The position numbers and the translations under genes were made by a program. Of a stretch of 64,000 nt of DNA, positions 17,594 through 26,617 are shown one piece after another (position 1 is the stretch's first letter; the number at the start of each line of letters is the position of its first letter). Where the stretch lies: NCBI GenBank assembly GCA_029227815.1, contig CP118523.1, positions 2,604,001 to 2,668,000 on the forward strand, written 5' to 3'. The notes under the pieces are model-generated. The model had not been told where the DNA came from, ran no database searches, and saw only the letters and a list, made by a program, of their open reading frames with translations. The DNA comes from Clostridiaceae bacterium M8S5. GTDB lineage: Bacteria > Bacillota > Clostridia > Tissierellales > MCWD3.

Positions 17594-20500
17594 TTATATT
17601 TTTAAGGTAGCTTGGTTTTTTAGGCTATTTTTCAGGGCATATACGCTATGCCTAGTTAATGCCATAACTTTGGCTTCCCAATTGTTATCTCCCTTAAATC
17701 TATTAAAAAACATGTGTATTAAACTTCTTAGTATATTTATCTTGCTATTAGTTAAACTTTCTTTATTATCCGCATTGTTTATTTTATCAATATATTGAGT
17801 TAGTGCTCTCTTTTTTTTATCTAGCAATTTATATACCTCTTCACCAGATTCAAATTTTCTTAAATACATCCAGTTTTCGTAACCATAAGCCATCTTCGTA
17901 TAATTCTTTCTATCTTCTCTAAAATCTTCTCTATATTTATTTTTATCTATCATAGCCGAAAGTAAATTCTCTTGAGCCTCAATATTCAGTCCAAAGCTAC
18001 TTAGCATATATATAACACTTACAATTCCTATATACTCGTCTTTTAACATCATCTTCCCTTCTCTTTTAGCCTTTATTAACTCAGCAACATATTCACTATC
18101 ATAGTGAAATAAATCTTCTGCATTTTCTATTAGTGCTATACCACCATACCTTTCTATCTCTCTTATATAAGTATCTATTTGAACACTTGATAGTAATCCA
18201 TCATCTTTCAGTGTATTTAGCCATTTATTTATATCTATTATCACTTTTGATATATCTATCCCATTGCTTATTTTTATTCTCAATCGTATATGTTCATCTG
18301 GATCAGCGTACCTTATAAAAAAATATTTGTCTATCAATTTAGTATTTTTTAACTTCTGGCAATACGGCAATATATTAAATCCTATTAACTCTTCAACTCT
18401 CTTACTAATACCGTATAGTTTAAAGTAAATCCAATTATAGCTAAATGGCAATAATACTCGTCTATTATCCCACATACTAATTTGGTTTATATTTTTAGAT
18501 ATATCAGACATTGTTTTTAAATGATTTAGTTTTATCAGTTTAGTGTTATTTTTCTCTTTATTTATATAAAATGGAACTACTATTTCTGCTAAAAATTTTT
18601 CTTTTTTATGGTTTTTGCTCCACACATCATCTAATTCACTCTCTATTTCTTGTAAAACTACTGGCTTATCTGATTTTTTATAGGTATGAAATAATTCAAA
18701 AACATGCATTATATTTTCTAAATCTAGTAATAAACGATTGTCCTTATCTACCAAGTAAACATATCTAGGTACACTCCATTTTTGCGACCATTTCTTAAAT
18801 TCTTTTCTAAAAATTTCCTCGTTATCATATGATACATTCATTATGTCTTTGGATAACATCCATCCTCTTGGAACTAAAACTGTTTTCCCATATACTAGTC
18901 TAGGTCTATACTCTAGTTCATTTTTTACTTCTAAGTTTACAAGTGAACTTATAATATCAATGCCTCTAAAACTTGTGATTTCTCGTAAAAATCTATAAAT
19001 GTTACTTCCCCCACGATATGTCAACATATGATTTGATGTTATTATAATTTTTTTATTTAGTTTTTTTGATTTTATATAAAAGATATCATTACGTTTTCTA
19101 TCTATACCAATATATAAGTCTTTTATACTTATTACCTTCTTTTCACCACAATAATTTGTAGCTATTGATATTTGATTCTCTGTACAATTTTTATTTAGCA
19201 CTATATTCCCTGTTCTTCCTATTTGAAATAATTCAAATACCTCTGCAAATATATATTCATCTCCTAACCATTGTTTTTGTTTATAATAGATATCCTCTAT
19301 TTTGCAGGCTATATCTTTAGATAACATATCCGTAAATCTACCAAACATTTTACCCGCATAGTGCGAGCCATAATTTGGACCAATAATGACTCTGAAATCA
19401 CCGTTATCTATATCCCTTTCAGTTTTTGCAGAAATAAAAGCATTAATTTCTAGAGATATAGGTAATAAATTTTCATTTATATCTTTCGTATTTCTATTAA
19501 TAGCCCTTATATCGCTATCTGTTAAATATATCTCGCTCTGATTATCTCTTATTGCGTTTATAATTTTATTATTGATAATTTTTTTATACTGTTTATAATT
19601 TTCGCTTTCTTTATTACTATTGTAAACTCTTCTACTTATTGGATTTTTATATCCAGCAGGTGCTCCTAATCCAATATCTGTATCCAAAAGTTCCATAACT
19701 GGAACTTCAGCATATTTTCCATACTTTTTTATAAAATCATTTTTATAGTCAGCAATATGAGAAGGCTCTACAATATTAGGTGGTGCTAATTTTATCAATA
19801 ATCTCATAATTTTTTCTAACTCGTCACTTACATTTTTACTCAAAACATTTTTATTGCTCTCAAGTTTCAAATCAACTTGAAGATAATTTTCACATTCATA
19901 CAGATTTTTCATAAGGTTGCAAATATCTTGGTATATGATTAACCCTTTTCCAACTGATGTATTATTATAATCATTTATACGGTTCTTTATATCTATTAAT
20001 TTCATATATATATCTTTAGTAGTACTTTTATCTTTCAGTGTATCTATTAAGTAATCTAAAGGACTGTTGTTTATTGTAGCTGGTCTAAGTTCTGATATGA
20101 GATACTCATTGTCAAATAGTTGTTTTATAAATCTAGCTATTATAGGATGTTCAACATGCGGGTTATTATTGCATATATTTTCAAGTAAACTTGAATATTT
20201 AATAAACCTCTTACAAATCTTTTCTACATATTGAACCTGATTTGTGTATCTAATAGATGAAGTTGCATTGTCAATATTATCGTCCTTATAAAAATGCCCT
20301 AGATTGCTTATATATGGATTTTCAAGTCTAGTACCATTTTTATAATTAAGGTCATTAAATCTAACACGCATCTCATATAACATCTCTTCAGTGTTTTCAA
20401 TACTTTTTAATACTCCGTATAACCATGCCATGTCTACTCTAGCTCTCTTCTTGTGTTTATTTATCGAGGATATAACTACTGATGAAGTTTCACTAAATCT

Positions 20501-20839
20501 CCCTGTCATCACCCCAGAAAAAATACCAAATGGTGTAGTCCTGCTTGACATTCTTATAAGATACTTCATTAAAGATTGTAATGTCTTTTTATCTCTACTA
20601 TCAAATTGGAGGTTGTTTTTTAATCTATTCTTGAGCCTATTCATTGCATCTTTTAAACTACTACTAGATACTGCGATTGCTTCATTTACTATATCACTCC
20701 CAATAAATTCCAGCAATTTGTCATATTGCTCTTTTTCACTCGAATTTTGATTAAATACATCCTTGTAAAAATCAAGTGATAGCAGCGATGTTCTCATCAT
20801 ATAAAAATCACTTGCTCGAAATTCAGTAGATTTTGTCAT
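17594..20839 (-). CDS. lanB: Class I lanthipeptide dehydratase LanB
   Basis: Full-length 1081-residue enzyme that glutamylates Ser/Thr of a precursor peptide with Glu-tRNA(Glu) and eliminates glutamate to give dehydroalanine/dehydrobutyrine. The N-terminal dehydratase part begins FRASDFYMMRTSLLSLDFY and includes SSRTTPFGIFSGVMTG (residues about 95-110). The C-terminal elimination (SpaB-C) part, about 780-1070, includes KYFFIRYADPDEHIRLRI. GGGGGAT precedes the ATG. It follows two LanA-type sequences and precedes a ruined lanC. No LanT transporter, LanP protease or immunity genes are in the window. The protein reads intact although its partners do not. Confidence 0.93.
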   Translation of the reverse strand: MTKSTEFRASDFYMMRTSLLSLDFYKDVFNQNSSEKEQYDKLLEFIGSDIVNEAIAVSSSSLKDAMNRLKNRLKNNLQFDSRDKKTLQSLMKYLIRMSSRTTPFGIFSGVMTGRFSETSSVVISSINKHKKRARVDMAWLYGVLKSIENTEEMLYEMRVRFNDLNYKNGTRLENPYISNLGHFYKDDNIDNATSSIRYTNQVQYVEKICKRFIKYSSLLENICNNNPHVEHPIIARFIKQLFDNEYLISELRPATINNSPLDYLIDTLKDKSTTKDIYMKLIDIKNRINDYNNTSVGKGLIIYQDICNLMKNLYECENYLQVDLKLESNKNVLSKNVSDELEKIMRLLIKLAPPNIVEPSHIADYKNDFIKKYGKYAEVPVMELLDTDIGLGAPAGYKNPISRRVYNSNKESENYKQYKKIINNKIINAIRDNQSEIYLTDSDIRAINRNTKDINENLLPISLEINAFISAKTERDIDNGDFRVIIGPNYGSHYAGKMFGRFTDMLSKDIACKIEDIYYKQKQWLGDEYIFAEVFELFQIGRTGNIVLNKNCTENQISIATNYCGEKKVISIKDLYIGIDRKRNDIFYIKSKKLNKKIIITSNHMLTYRGGSNIYRFLREITSFRGIDIISSLVNLEVKNELEYRPRLVYGKTVLVPRGWMLSKDIMNVSYDNEEIFRKEFKKWSQKWSVPRYVYLVDKDNRLLLDLENIMHVFELFHTYKKSDKPVVLQEIESELDDVWSKNHKKEKFLAEIVVPFYINKEKNNTKLIKLNHLKTMSDISKNINQISMWDNRRVLLPFSYNWIYFKLYGISKRVEELIGFNILPYCQKLKNTKLIDKYFFIRYADPDEHIRLRIKISNGIDISKVIIDINKWLNTLKDDGLLSSVQIDTYIREIERYGGIALIENAEDLFHYDSEYVAELIKAKREGKMMLKDEYIGIVSVIYMLSSFGLNIEAQENLLSAMIDKNKYREDFREDRKNYTKMAYGYENWMYLRKFESGEEVYKLLDKKKRALTQYIDKINNADNKESLTNSKINILRSLIHMFFNRFKGDNNWEAKVMALTRHSVYALKNSLKNQATLKI

Positions 20840-21170
20840 GCCATCCCCCTTTTCTATGATTATATTAGCTGATTGCAGAACTCTACAACCATTAAAATCC
20901 TACATTTAAATATGTTTTCAAAAGAATTTTCCATAAAACGAAACATTTATTAATATAACTCCCACAGCATAAATAGAAAGGAAAAATCTCTCATGAAAAA
21001 TGTATAACCAAATTCACTTAAGTGAATCCATTAGTAATTTGGATGATTTGAAATTTAAGCTATTTGATTTAAGATTCTTTACTAGCATTATTTTCTTTAT
21101 CCAAAAGTAGTTGTTGCTTTCACCTGCTTTTGGCTAATTAGTTTTGCAATTATCTATAAAATATATAGAT
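20840..21170. other. Intergenic between lanA-like core and lanB
   Basis: A perfect 16-base palindrome ATTCACTTAAGTGAAT lies at 21012-21027, possibly an operator. A short plus-strand frame from 20999 (37 codons) looks accidental. The lanB ribosome site is at 20844-20849. No further precursor peptide with an FNLD box was found here. Confidence 0.4.
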
Positions 21171-21202
21171 ATAGGTTGTTTGCAAGTATGCAAACAACCT
21201 AT
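21171..21202 (-). terminator. Strong hairpin between lanA-type genes and lanB
   Basis: Perfect 14-base inverted repeat ATAGGTTGTTTGCA / TGCAAACAACCTAT with loop of four, 16 bases after the second core peptide, followed by an AT-rich but not strictly T-rich tract. A leaky terminator at this place is usual in class I lantibiotic operons, where precursor mRNA must exceed enzyme mRNA. Confidence 0.7.
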
Positions 21203-21217
21203 AATTTCTCTATTGTT

Positions 21218-21349
21218 CTACGGTAAACAACTATCATAAAAACAAAAATAAATTGTTACAGAACATAGGCATGTGCCTGCTATTCTAGCCTTTTTAGATT
21301 CTTTTACATTTTTAACATCTAAATTAAAATCATTATATTTTCTTTTTAA
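21218..21349 (-). pseudogene. Second LanA-type precursor sequence lacking a start codon
   Basis: Directly after the TAG of lanA and in the same frame, 43 codons read KRKYNDFNLDVKNVKESKK, then ARIAGTCLCSVTIYF and CFYDSCLP before TAG. The leader repeats the KYNDFNLD box of lanA and the core ends in the same SCLP. But the first codon is TTA, there is no ATG, GTG or TTG in the leader, and no ribosome site. It is either a duplicate that lost its start by deletion, or is made only by readthrough of the TAG as a lanA double-core fusion. I call it a pseudogene with that reservation. Confidence 0.6.
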
Positions 21350-21478
21350 CTAAGGTAAACAACTTTCAAAAGAACATTGAAATAAAGAATCTGTACAATC
21401 ACATGAAAATGATCTTTTAGATTTTTTAGTAATTTTTAAATTTTTAATATCTAAATTAAAGTCATTATATTTACTCAT
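21350..21478 (-). CDS. lanA: Class I lanthipeptide precursor LanA
   Basis: A 42-residue peptide. The start at 21478 follows AAAGGAGGGAG. Leader MSKYNDFNLDIKNLK carries the FNLD box recognised by LanB. The likely core begins after KKSKR and reads SFSCDCTDSLFQCSFESCLP: five Ser, one Thr and four Cys, enough for three or four (methyl)lanthionine rings. The cleavage site is inferred. No LanP protease is encoded nearby. With lanC destroyed, the mature product may be made only if a cyclase is supplied from elsewhere. Confidence 0.85.
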   Translation of the reverse strand: MSKYNDFNLDIKNLKITKKSKRSFSCDCTDSLFQCSFESCLP

Positions 21479-22151
21479 GAACTCCCTCCTTTCATATTTT
21501 ATTGAACTAATAGGCGTTTGCAAAAATCTCAAAGTATTAATAAATGTAGATTTTTTTTGAGGTTCTATCTCACACTCTCCTCAAAATTCATTACATTTAA
21601 TAATATAAATCACTTATGGATATGTGGATAGTTTCATCCTAAGGTGGCTTTACTAGTGAATTATTTGCAATAAAACCTATTCTTTCGTTTTAATTTTATA
21701 AACTTATCCACATCTATGAGTTTTTCTTTTCGCAATTACCTATTTATTGAACTAAATAATACTAATGTATCACTTATATCATTTACTAATTGATCCAATT
21801 TTCTGTATATTCTGATAATTCTATAAACGTAGTATGGTTCCCTTTAATTTTACAATTATTTTATATTTATGAATATATTGTAATAACTCAATGTATTTTT
21901 TGACACATTTGCAGGATTAAAAAGGCTGCAAATCATAACTTTTTGCAATTTCTTTTGTATTTTATTAAATACCATACTTTACTCTACTATCTTTTTATAC
22001 ATAATTAAAGGGCGTTTTGAAAACACCCCAAGTTTATCATTTGGTAATTGACGTTCATTACAAACACTTAACTGTAAATGTATTATCTGCAAAATTTATA
22101 TAACACTATTTTACGTTTTATTCAATCGATTTATACTGTTCACAATTGATA
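21479..22151. other. Intergenic, about 670 bases
   Basis: No gene seen. On the minus strand TTGCAA-16 bases-TAAAAT (near 21494-21521) could be a lanA promoter. An eight-base inverted repeat ATTTGCAG/CTGCAAAT lies near 21907-21934, and GGGCGTTTT/AAAACACCC near 22010-22028 may be a weak terminator for the carboxypeptidase gene. The remainder is AT-rich and featureless. Confidence 0.4.
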
Positions 22152-23123
22152 TCACTTTTTTATTGATAACAATAATTTATGAGCATCTCTATAGATTTCG
22201 TTTTTAGTACTTCCTAGTAATACTACTAATACATCTTTATTATCTATATGAGCTGTAATTATCAAACTATATCCACTTTCATTTGTATGTCCAGTTTTAA
22301 AACCAGTTACTTCTTTCATATACCATCTACTATCTTTTTGTATTAACATATTGGTATTTATCCAACTTCTATATTTAGGATCATTTTTATTGTATTGCTT
22401 ATAATCCTTTATCTTAAAATTAGTAGTTTTAACTACATCCTTTAAAAAATCATTCTCTATAGCATTTGAAGCTATCAATGCTAAATCTGATGCAGTTGTA
22501 TAGTGATTATCATTATGGTATCCATCTACTGTTATAAAATTTGATTGTTTTACCCCTAAACTTTTAGCCTTTTGATTCATTAAATTTCTAAATTTTTTTA
22601 TAGCTAATTCTATGCTCATTTTATCATCTTGATAAGCTTTTCTAGCTGTGTTTACAGCTAAAACATAAGCCGCATCGTTTCCCGATGGCAACATCAGCCC
22701 ATAAATCAAATCTTTTACTGTTATTTTTTCTCCATAATCTAAGCCTGCTCTACTTGCATTGTAAGCTATTTTATTAGCTTCATCTCCAACTCTTAGTACT
22801 TCATCTAATTTCAAATAATCTAATACTGTAATAGCAGTCAATGCTTTAGTTGTACTTGCAGGAAACATTTTTTTGTCACTTTTCTTGGCAAATAAAATAT
22901 CTTTAGTTTTTAAATCTAGCATAATAGCACTCTGAGATTTTATATCAATATTATTATGTCTTTGGTATATGCTAATAGATTTTTCTACATCATCACTTCT
23001 TTCAATAGAATTTTCTTTATCAGTAACAACATTCTTATGTAAAGCTACACACATTGCTATAATAAGCGTAACCACTAATATCCATTTGCTATAGTTCTTG
23101 TTTTTTATTCTACTTCTTCTCAT
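22152..23123 (-). CDS. D-alanyl-D-alanine carboxypeptidase, peptidase family S11
   Basis: Penicillin-binding protein of the DacA type, 323 residues, that removes the terminal D-Ala from peptidoglycan stem peptides outside the membrane. One N-terminal membrane anchor (WILVVTLIIAMCVALH). All three catalytic motifs are present: STTK at 90-93, SGN at 147-149 and KTG at 276-278. It lacks the long C-terminal amphipathic domain of PBP5. It lies downstream of a VanR/VanS-like pair in the same direction, though the terminator at 23232 should separate them; regulation by that pair is plausible but not shown. Confidence 0.92.
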   Translation of the reverse strand: MRRSRIKNKNYSKWILVVTLIIAMCVALHKNVVTDKENSIERSDDVEKSISIYQRHNNIDIKSQSAIMLDLKTKDILFAKKSDKKMFPASTTKALTAITVLDYLKLDEVLRVGDEANKIAYNASRAGLDYGEKITVKDLIYGLMLPSGNDAAYVLAVNTARKAYQDDKMSIELAIKKFRNLMNQKAKSLGVKQSNFITVDGYHNDNHYTTASDLALIASNAIENDFLKDVVKTTNFKIKDYKQYNKNDPKYRSWINTNMLIQKDSRWYMKEVTGFKTGHTNESGYSLIITAHIDNKDVLVVLLGSTKNEIYRDAHKLLLSIKK

Positions 23124-23231
23124 ACTACTTCCTCCTATATGCTTTATTATTTACAAATAACTATAACAAATATCACATATTCGAAGATATATTTTATATT
23201 AACTAAATCTTAAATTTTTCTTAATTACATT

Positions 23232-23264
23232 AAAAAAGAGCGTCATATTGAAATGACACCCTCG
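23232..23264 (-). terminator. Terminator of the two-component system
   Basis: Minus-strand GAGGGTGTCAT / ATGACGCTC hairpin with six T following, directly after the kinase stop codon. Confidence 0.85.
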
Positions 23265-23266
23265 GC

Positions 23267-24406
23267 CTATATACAAGATACATTTTTCTTACGCTTTAAA
23301 CTTATACTCGTTTTTAATTTTATTTCAAAGTATGTTCTTTCAAACGTGCTACTAGCAGAAATTTGTCCATTATGAAGTTCAATTATATTCTTAGCTATAG
23401 CTAGTCCTAAGCCAGTACCTTTTTCACTCGAAGTTCTTGACTTGTCTCCCTTATAAAAGGATTCGAATATATTTGGCAAATCTTCCTTTGATATTAGGCT
23501 ATCATAATTTATAACCCTAATAACAACATCTTCTTCTTTTGTAAAAAGCTCTATGTCTATAAATTTTCCATCTTTACCGTATCTGATAGCATTGCTTAAA
23601 AGGTTATCAAAAACTCTTACCAACAAATCTCCATTAGCTAATATAAATACCTTTTCTTTAGCTAACCTTAGTCTGCACCTAAGGTTGTTTTGATCCAATA
23701 TTGGTGTAAACTCTTCAATAATCTGTTTTATAAATAATGACAATTCAATTTCTTCAAACTTTATTTTATTACCCCCAAAATTAATCTGCGTATACTCAAA
23801 TAATTGCTCTATTAATTTTTCCATTTGTAATGATTTATTATATGAAATTTGGGCATAGTGACTAATTTCTTCTTTTGTTAAACTTTTATTATTAATTATT
23901 AAATCTAAATACCCATTTATTGATGTCAAAGGAGTACGTAAATCATGTGCTATGTTAACTACTAACCGTTCTTTACTACTTTTAGCATATTCACCAGTTT
24001 CAACTGCTTTTTTCAAGTTTGTAGCTGCTATATTCACGTTTTGTCCGATTTCTCCAATCCAATCATCGTATCTGACATCTATTCTGTAGTCAAATTTTCC
24101 ATCTGCAATACTAGAAATTCCTGTACATATATGATCAAGCATCTTTACATATCTTTTGGTCTGAATAAGCAAAACCACTATAAATATTATCATAAAGACT
24201 ACACCTATAACTGTATAATCTCCAATACTATGCCTCATATACTCTCTGATCTTATTTAGTGAATCTCCTATTTTAGCATTACTATGATAATACCATTGTG
24301 CTATGTAAAATATTAACCATGTAATAAATCCAGCAATTAAACTACTTGATATGAAAAACATGAATGTTTTAGACCTAAAGCTCTTAAATATATTATTACC
24401 TAACAA
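23267..24406 (-). CDS. Sensor histidine kinase, VanS-like
   Basis: Membrane kinase of about 379 residues: two membrane helices enclosing a short (about 35-residue) extracellular loop, a HAMP-like linker (SSIADGKFDYRI), a HisKA domain with the phosphorylated His in NIAHDLRTPLTSINGY (about residue 154), and an ATPase domain with DNLLSNAIRYG and GTGLGLAIAKNI. I choose a TTG at 24406, which follows GGGGGGTGGG by eight bases and overlaps the regulator's last codons by 11 bases; the longer frame would extend far into the regulator gene. Short loop and sequence style resemble VanS of VanB/VanG-like systems. Ligand unknown. Confidence 0.88.
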   Translation of the reverse strand: MLGNNIFKSFRSKTFMFFISSSLIAGFITWLIFYIAQWYYHSNAKIGDSLNKIREYMRHSIGDYTVIGVVFMIIFIVVLLIQTKRYVKMLDHICTGISSIADGKFDYRIDVRYDDWIGEIGQNVNIAATNLKKAVETGEYAKSSKERLVVNIAHDLRTPLTSINGYLDLIINNKSLTKEEISHYAQISYNKSLQMEKLIEQLFEYTQINFGGNKIKFEEIELSLFIKQIIEEFTPILDQNNLRCRLRLAKEKVFILANGDLLVRVFDNLLSNAIRYGKDGKFIDIELFTKEEDVVIRVINYDSLISKEDLPNIFESFYKGDKSRTSSEKGTGLGLAIAKNIIELHNGQISASSTFERTYFEIKLKTSISLKRKKNVSCI

Positions 24407-25094
24407 TCTTATAACCCACCCCCCAAACAGTCTTAATGAATTTTGGCTTTCTAGATTTATCACCAAGCTTTTTTCTAAGATGTCTTATATGTACCATCAC
24501 TGTATTATTTGATGCTTCATAATACTTTTCTTTCCATACCTTTTCAAATATCTCTTCACTAGAATATACCTTATTAGGCTTTAACATAAGCAAATAAAGT
24601 ATATCAAATTCTCTTTTGGTTAACTCTATATTTCTATCATATAAAGTTACTGTATGGCTTTCTTTATTGACAGCGAGCCCATTTAGCTCTATTAGATTAG
24701 TACAGTCCTTTATATTCTGGTTTAATTTAATAAACCTTCTTAGTTGAGCCTTGACTCTTGCAACTAATTCGATAGGATTAAATGGCTTTGTTATATAGTC
24801 ATCTGCTCCATACGTCAAACCTATAACTTTATCCATATCCATTGATTTAGCACTCAACATTATTATAGGAATATTGTATTTTTCTCTTATCATCTTGCAT
24901 AATGCTAGTCCATCTATATTTGGCATCATGATATCCAATATTACTAAGCTTATATTTTCTATATTAATTATATCCATTACTCTTGTGCTATCATAACATT
25001 TAATCACATCATAGTCATTTGATAAATGGATAGCTACTAAATCAGTTATCTCTATTTCATCATCTACAACTAAAATCTTTAAATTATCAATCAT
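24396..25094 (-). CDS. OmpR-family response regulator, VanR-like
   Basis: 232 residues: receiver domain with acidic pocket DD11-12, phosphoacceptor Asp54 in VILDIMMPNIDG and Lys in YITKPF, and a winged-helix DNA-binding domain ending HIRHLRKKLGDK and VWGVGYKI. The stretch GLTYGADDYITKPFNPIELV is very close to VanR proteins. It forms a translationally coupled pair with the kinase. Likely targets are the neighbouring D,D-carboxypeptidase or other cell wall genes. No vanH/vanA/vanX genes are present in the window, so this is not a complete resistance cluster. Confidence 0.92.
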   Translation of the reverse strand: MIDNLKILVVDDEIEITDLVAIHLSNDYDVIKCYDSTRVMDIINIENISLVILDIMMPNIDGLALCKMIREKYNIPIIMLSAKSMDMDKVIGLTYGADDYITKPFNPIELVARVKAQLRRFIKLNQNIKDCTNLIELNGLAVNKESHTVTLYDRNIELTKREFDILYLLMLKPNKVYSSEEIFEKVWKEKYYEASNNTVMVHIRHLRKKLGDKSRKPKFIKTVWGVGYKIVR

Positions 25095-25177
25095 ATCTTC
25101 ATTCCTTCAACTATAAAATCTTCAAATTAGCTAATTTAAATTATAATAATACTTTCAATATTGTCTATACTAAAACT

Positions 25178-26419
25178 CTAGATTCCTAAAAATTTCTTAG
25201 GCCCTCTAGTTGTATATATCCATTCATCAAAAAAATCCTTTATTTCTGGACAATCACATAATTTAATATATTCATTGCACAAAATCTCCATATTGACAGC
25301 CTTATATCTATATTTAGATAAAAACAAATTAGTGGCATTGTCAAATTTCTCTTTCCCAACCATATTACAAAGTTCATGCAAACATAATGCTCCAATAGTA
25401 TAACTAAGACCACCACATTCATACTTGCCATAGTCAATAATTGGCACTAAATTCTCATCAATCTTTAACTTATGATCAGTTTTATAGCTCTCTAACTCCT
25501 CTTTATACTCATCTTCACTTAATATATCTTCTAGTACTCTAAGAGTAAAATAATTAGTAAATGCTTCATCAAAAAACCGTATTCGCTGTGTCTCTTCATC
25601 GGTCTTCGCATTCCATCCTAGATGTATAAACTCATGTATTATCTCTCTCATTTTTCTTTTTGATGTAAAAGTTTTTTCATCAATATATACGCATGTATCT
25701 GTTGCAAATGAACCAAACTTATTTGGAATAGATACATACTTAACATTAGAACTTATTTTTCTTCTTCCAAATTGTTCATTCATAAATTCATGGGTTCTTT
25801 TTAATATATTGATTATTTGGGTAATGCTTTGTGTTGATACATTTTGAAAGAAGTAAAAATCTCCTACTGACAAACTTCTTCTTGTATACTTAGCAATAGC
25901 AAAACTCAAATCATTACCTTTAAAATTATAGATTTCTTCTTTATCAGTTGTAGTAGTTTTTATCAATTCTGATGGTGAAAGTACTAAATAATTTTTTGGT
26001 ACAACCACTCTGATATCGAATTTTATATGGTTGTTCAGATATCTAATTATATCTTTAAAATCACTCAATGCAAATATAGGATAACAAAAAGTTTCCCAGC
26101 GTATAAACGTGAAATCTGCACTGACACTTTCTCTAACATACGGACAAAAGCCCGAAGTTCCATCAAGGATTCCTGTATATTTCATTTCTATATATTTGGT
26201 ATCTTCTGGTAGTTTGTATTCATTTATTATGTAGTCATCTATTTTAGCTTTGTTCTTTACTTGTTTACTATCAATAGTAAACCCATCAATTTTTATTTCT
26301 TCTATAACAAAATCTCTATTCAATAAAAATTGTGTTATATTCAATTCTTTAGGCAATTCACCTTTAACAGTTGCATTAATTCTATTATCTGAAAAATCCA
26401 AGCAAAATTGTATCTCCAT
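25178..26419 (-). CDS. M1-like (gluzincin) metallopeptidase domain protein
   Basis: 413 residues from the ATG at 26419, which follows AAGGGGGGG; a longer reading to 26539 has no ribosome site. The central zinc site is HEFIH at 262-266 with Glu285, exactly HExxH-x18-E as in the M1 aminopeptidase clan, followed by AFTNYFTLRVLE. The N-terminal half is beta-rich as in M1 proteins (DGTSGFCPYVRESVS, FTFIRWETFCYPIF). No GAMEN-like exopeptidase motif is evident, so the specificity is unknown. No signal peptide, so it should be cytoplasmic. It is transcribed towards the VanRS-like pair's direction from its own region. Confidence 0.8.
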   Translation of the reverse strand: MEIQFCLDFSDNRINATVKGELPKELNITQFLLNRDFVIEEIKIDGFTIDSKQVKNKAKIDDYIINEYKLPEDTKYIEMKYTGILDGTSGFCPYVRESVSADFTFIRWETFCYPIFALSDFKDIIRYLNNHIKFDIRVVVPKNYLVLSPSELIKTTTTDKEEIYNFKGNDLSFAIAKYTRRSLSVGDFYFFQNVSTQSITQIINILKRTHEFMNEQFGRRKISSNVKYVSIPNKFGSFATDTCVYIDEKTFTSKRKMREIIHEFIHLGWNAKTDEETQRIRFFDEAFTNYFTLRVLEDILSEDEYKEELESYKTDHKLKIDENLVPIIDYGKYECGGLSYTIGALCLHELCNMVGKEKFDNATNLFLSKYRYKAVNMEILCNEYIKLCDCPEIKDFFDEWIYTTRGPKKFLGI

Positions 26420-26617
26420 TAAGTCCCCCCCTTGTATATTTTGCTTTATAAATCTAAACATTATAGTACATTTAAACAAGAATAAATCATAACTTTTAAC
26501 TCTGTAGCGTAGCCCATAATTAATATGAGCCTTCCACACACATCTAGAGGATGTCTTTCGACAACCTCTACTTTGATTTTCACTATTAATGTTTTAAAGC
26601 CAGGCTACTAATCTTTT

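Noticed and set aside
20999..21112. 37-codon plus-strand frame with an NLDD stretch resembling a lanthipeptide leader
   Set aside because: Wrong strand relative to the operon, no ribosome site at its ATG, no Cys in the putative core; the likeness to FNLD is by chance.
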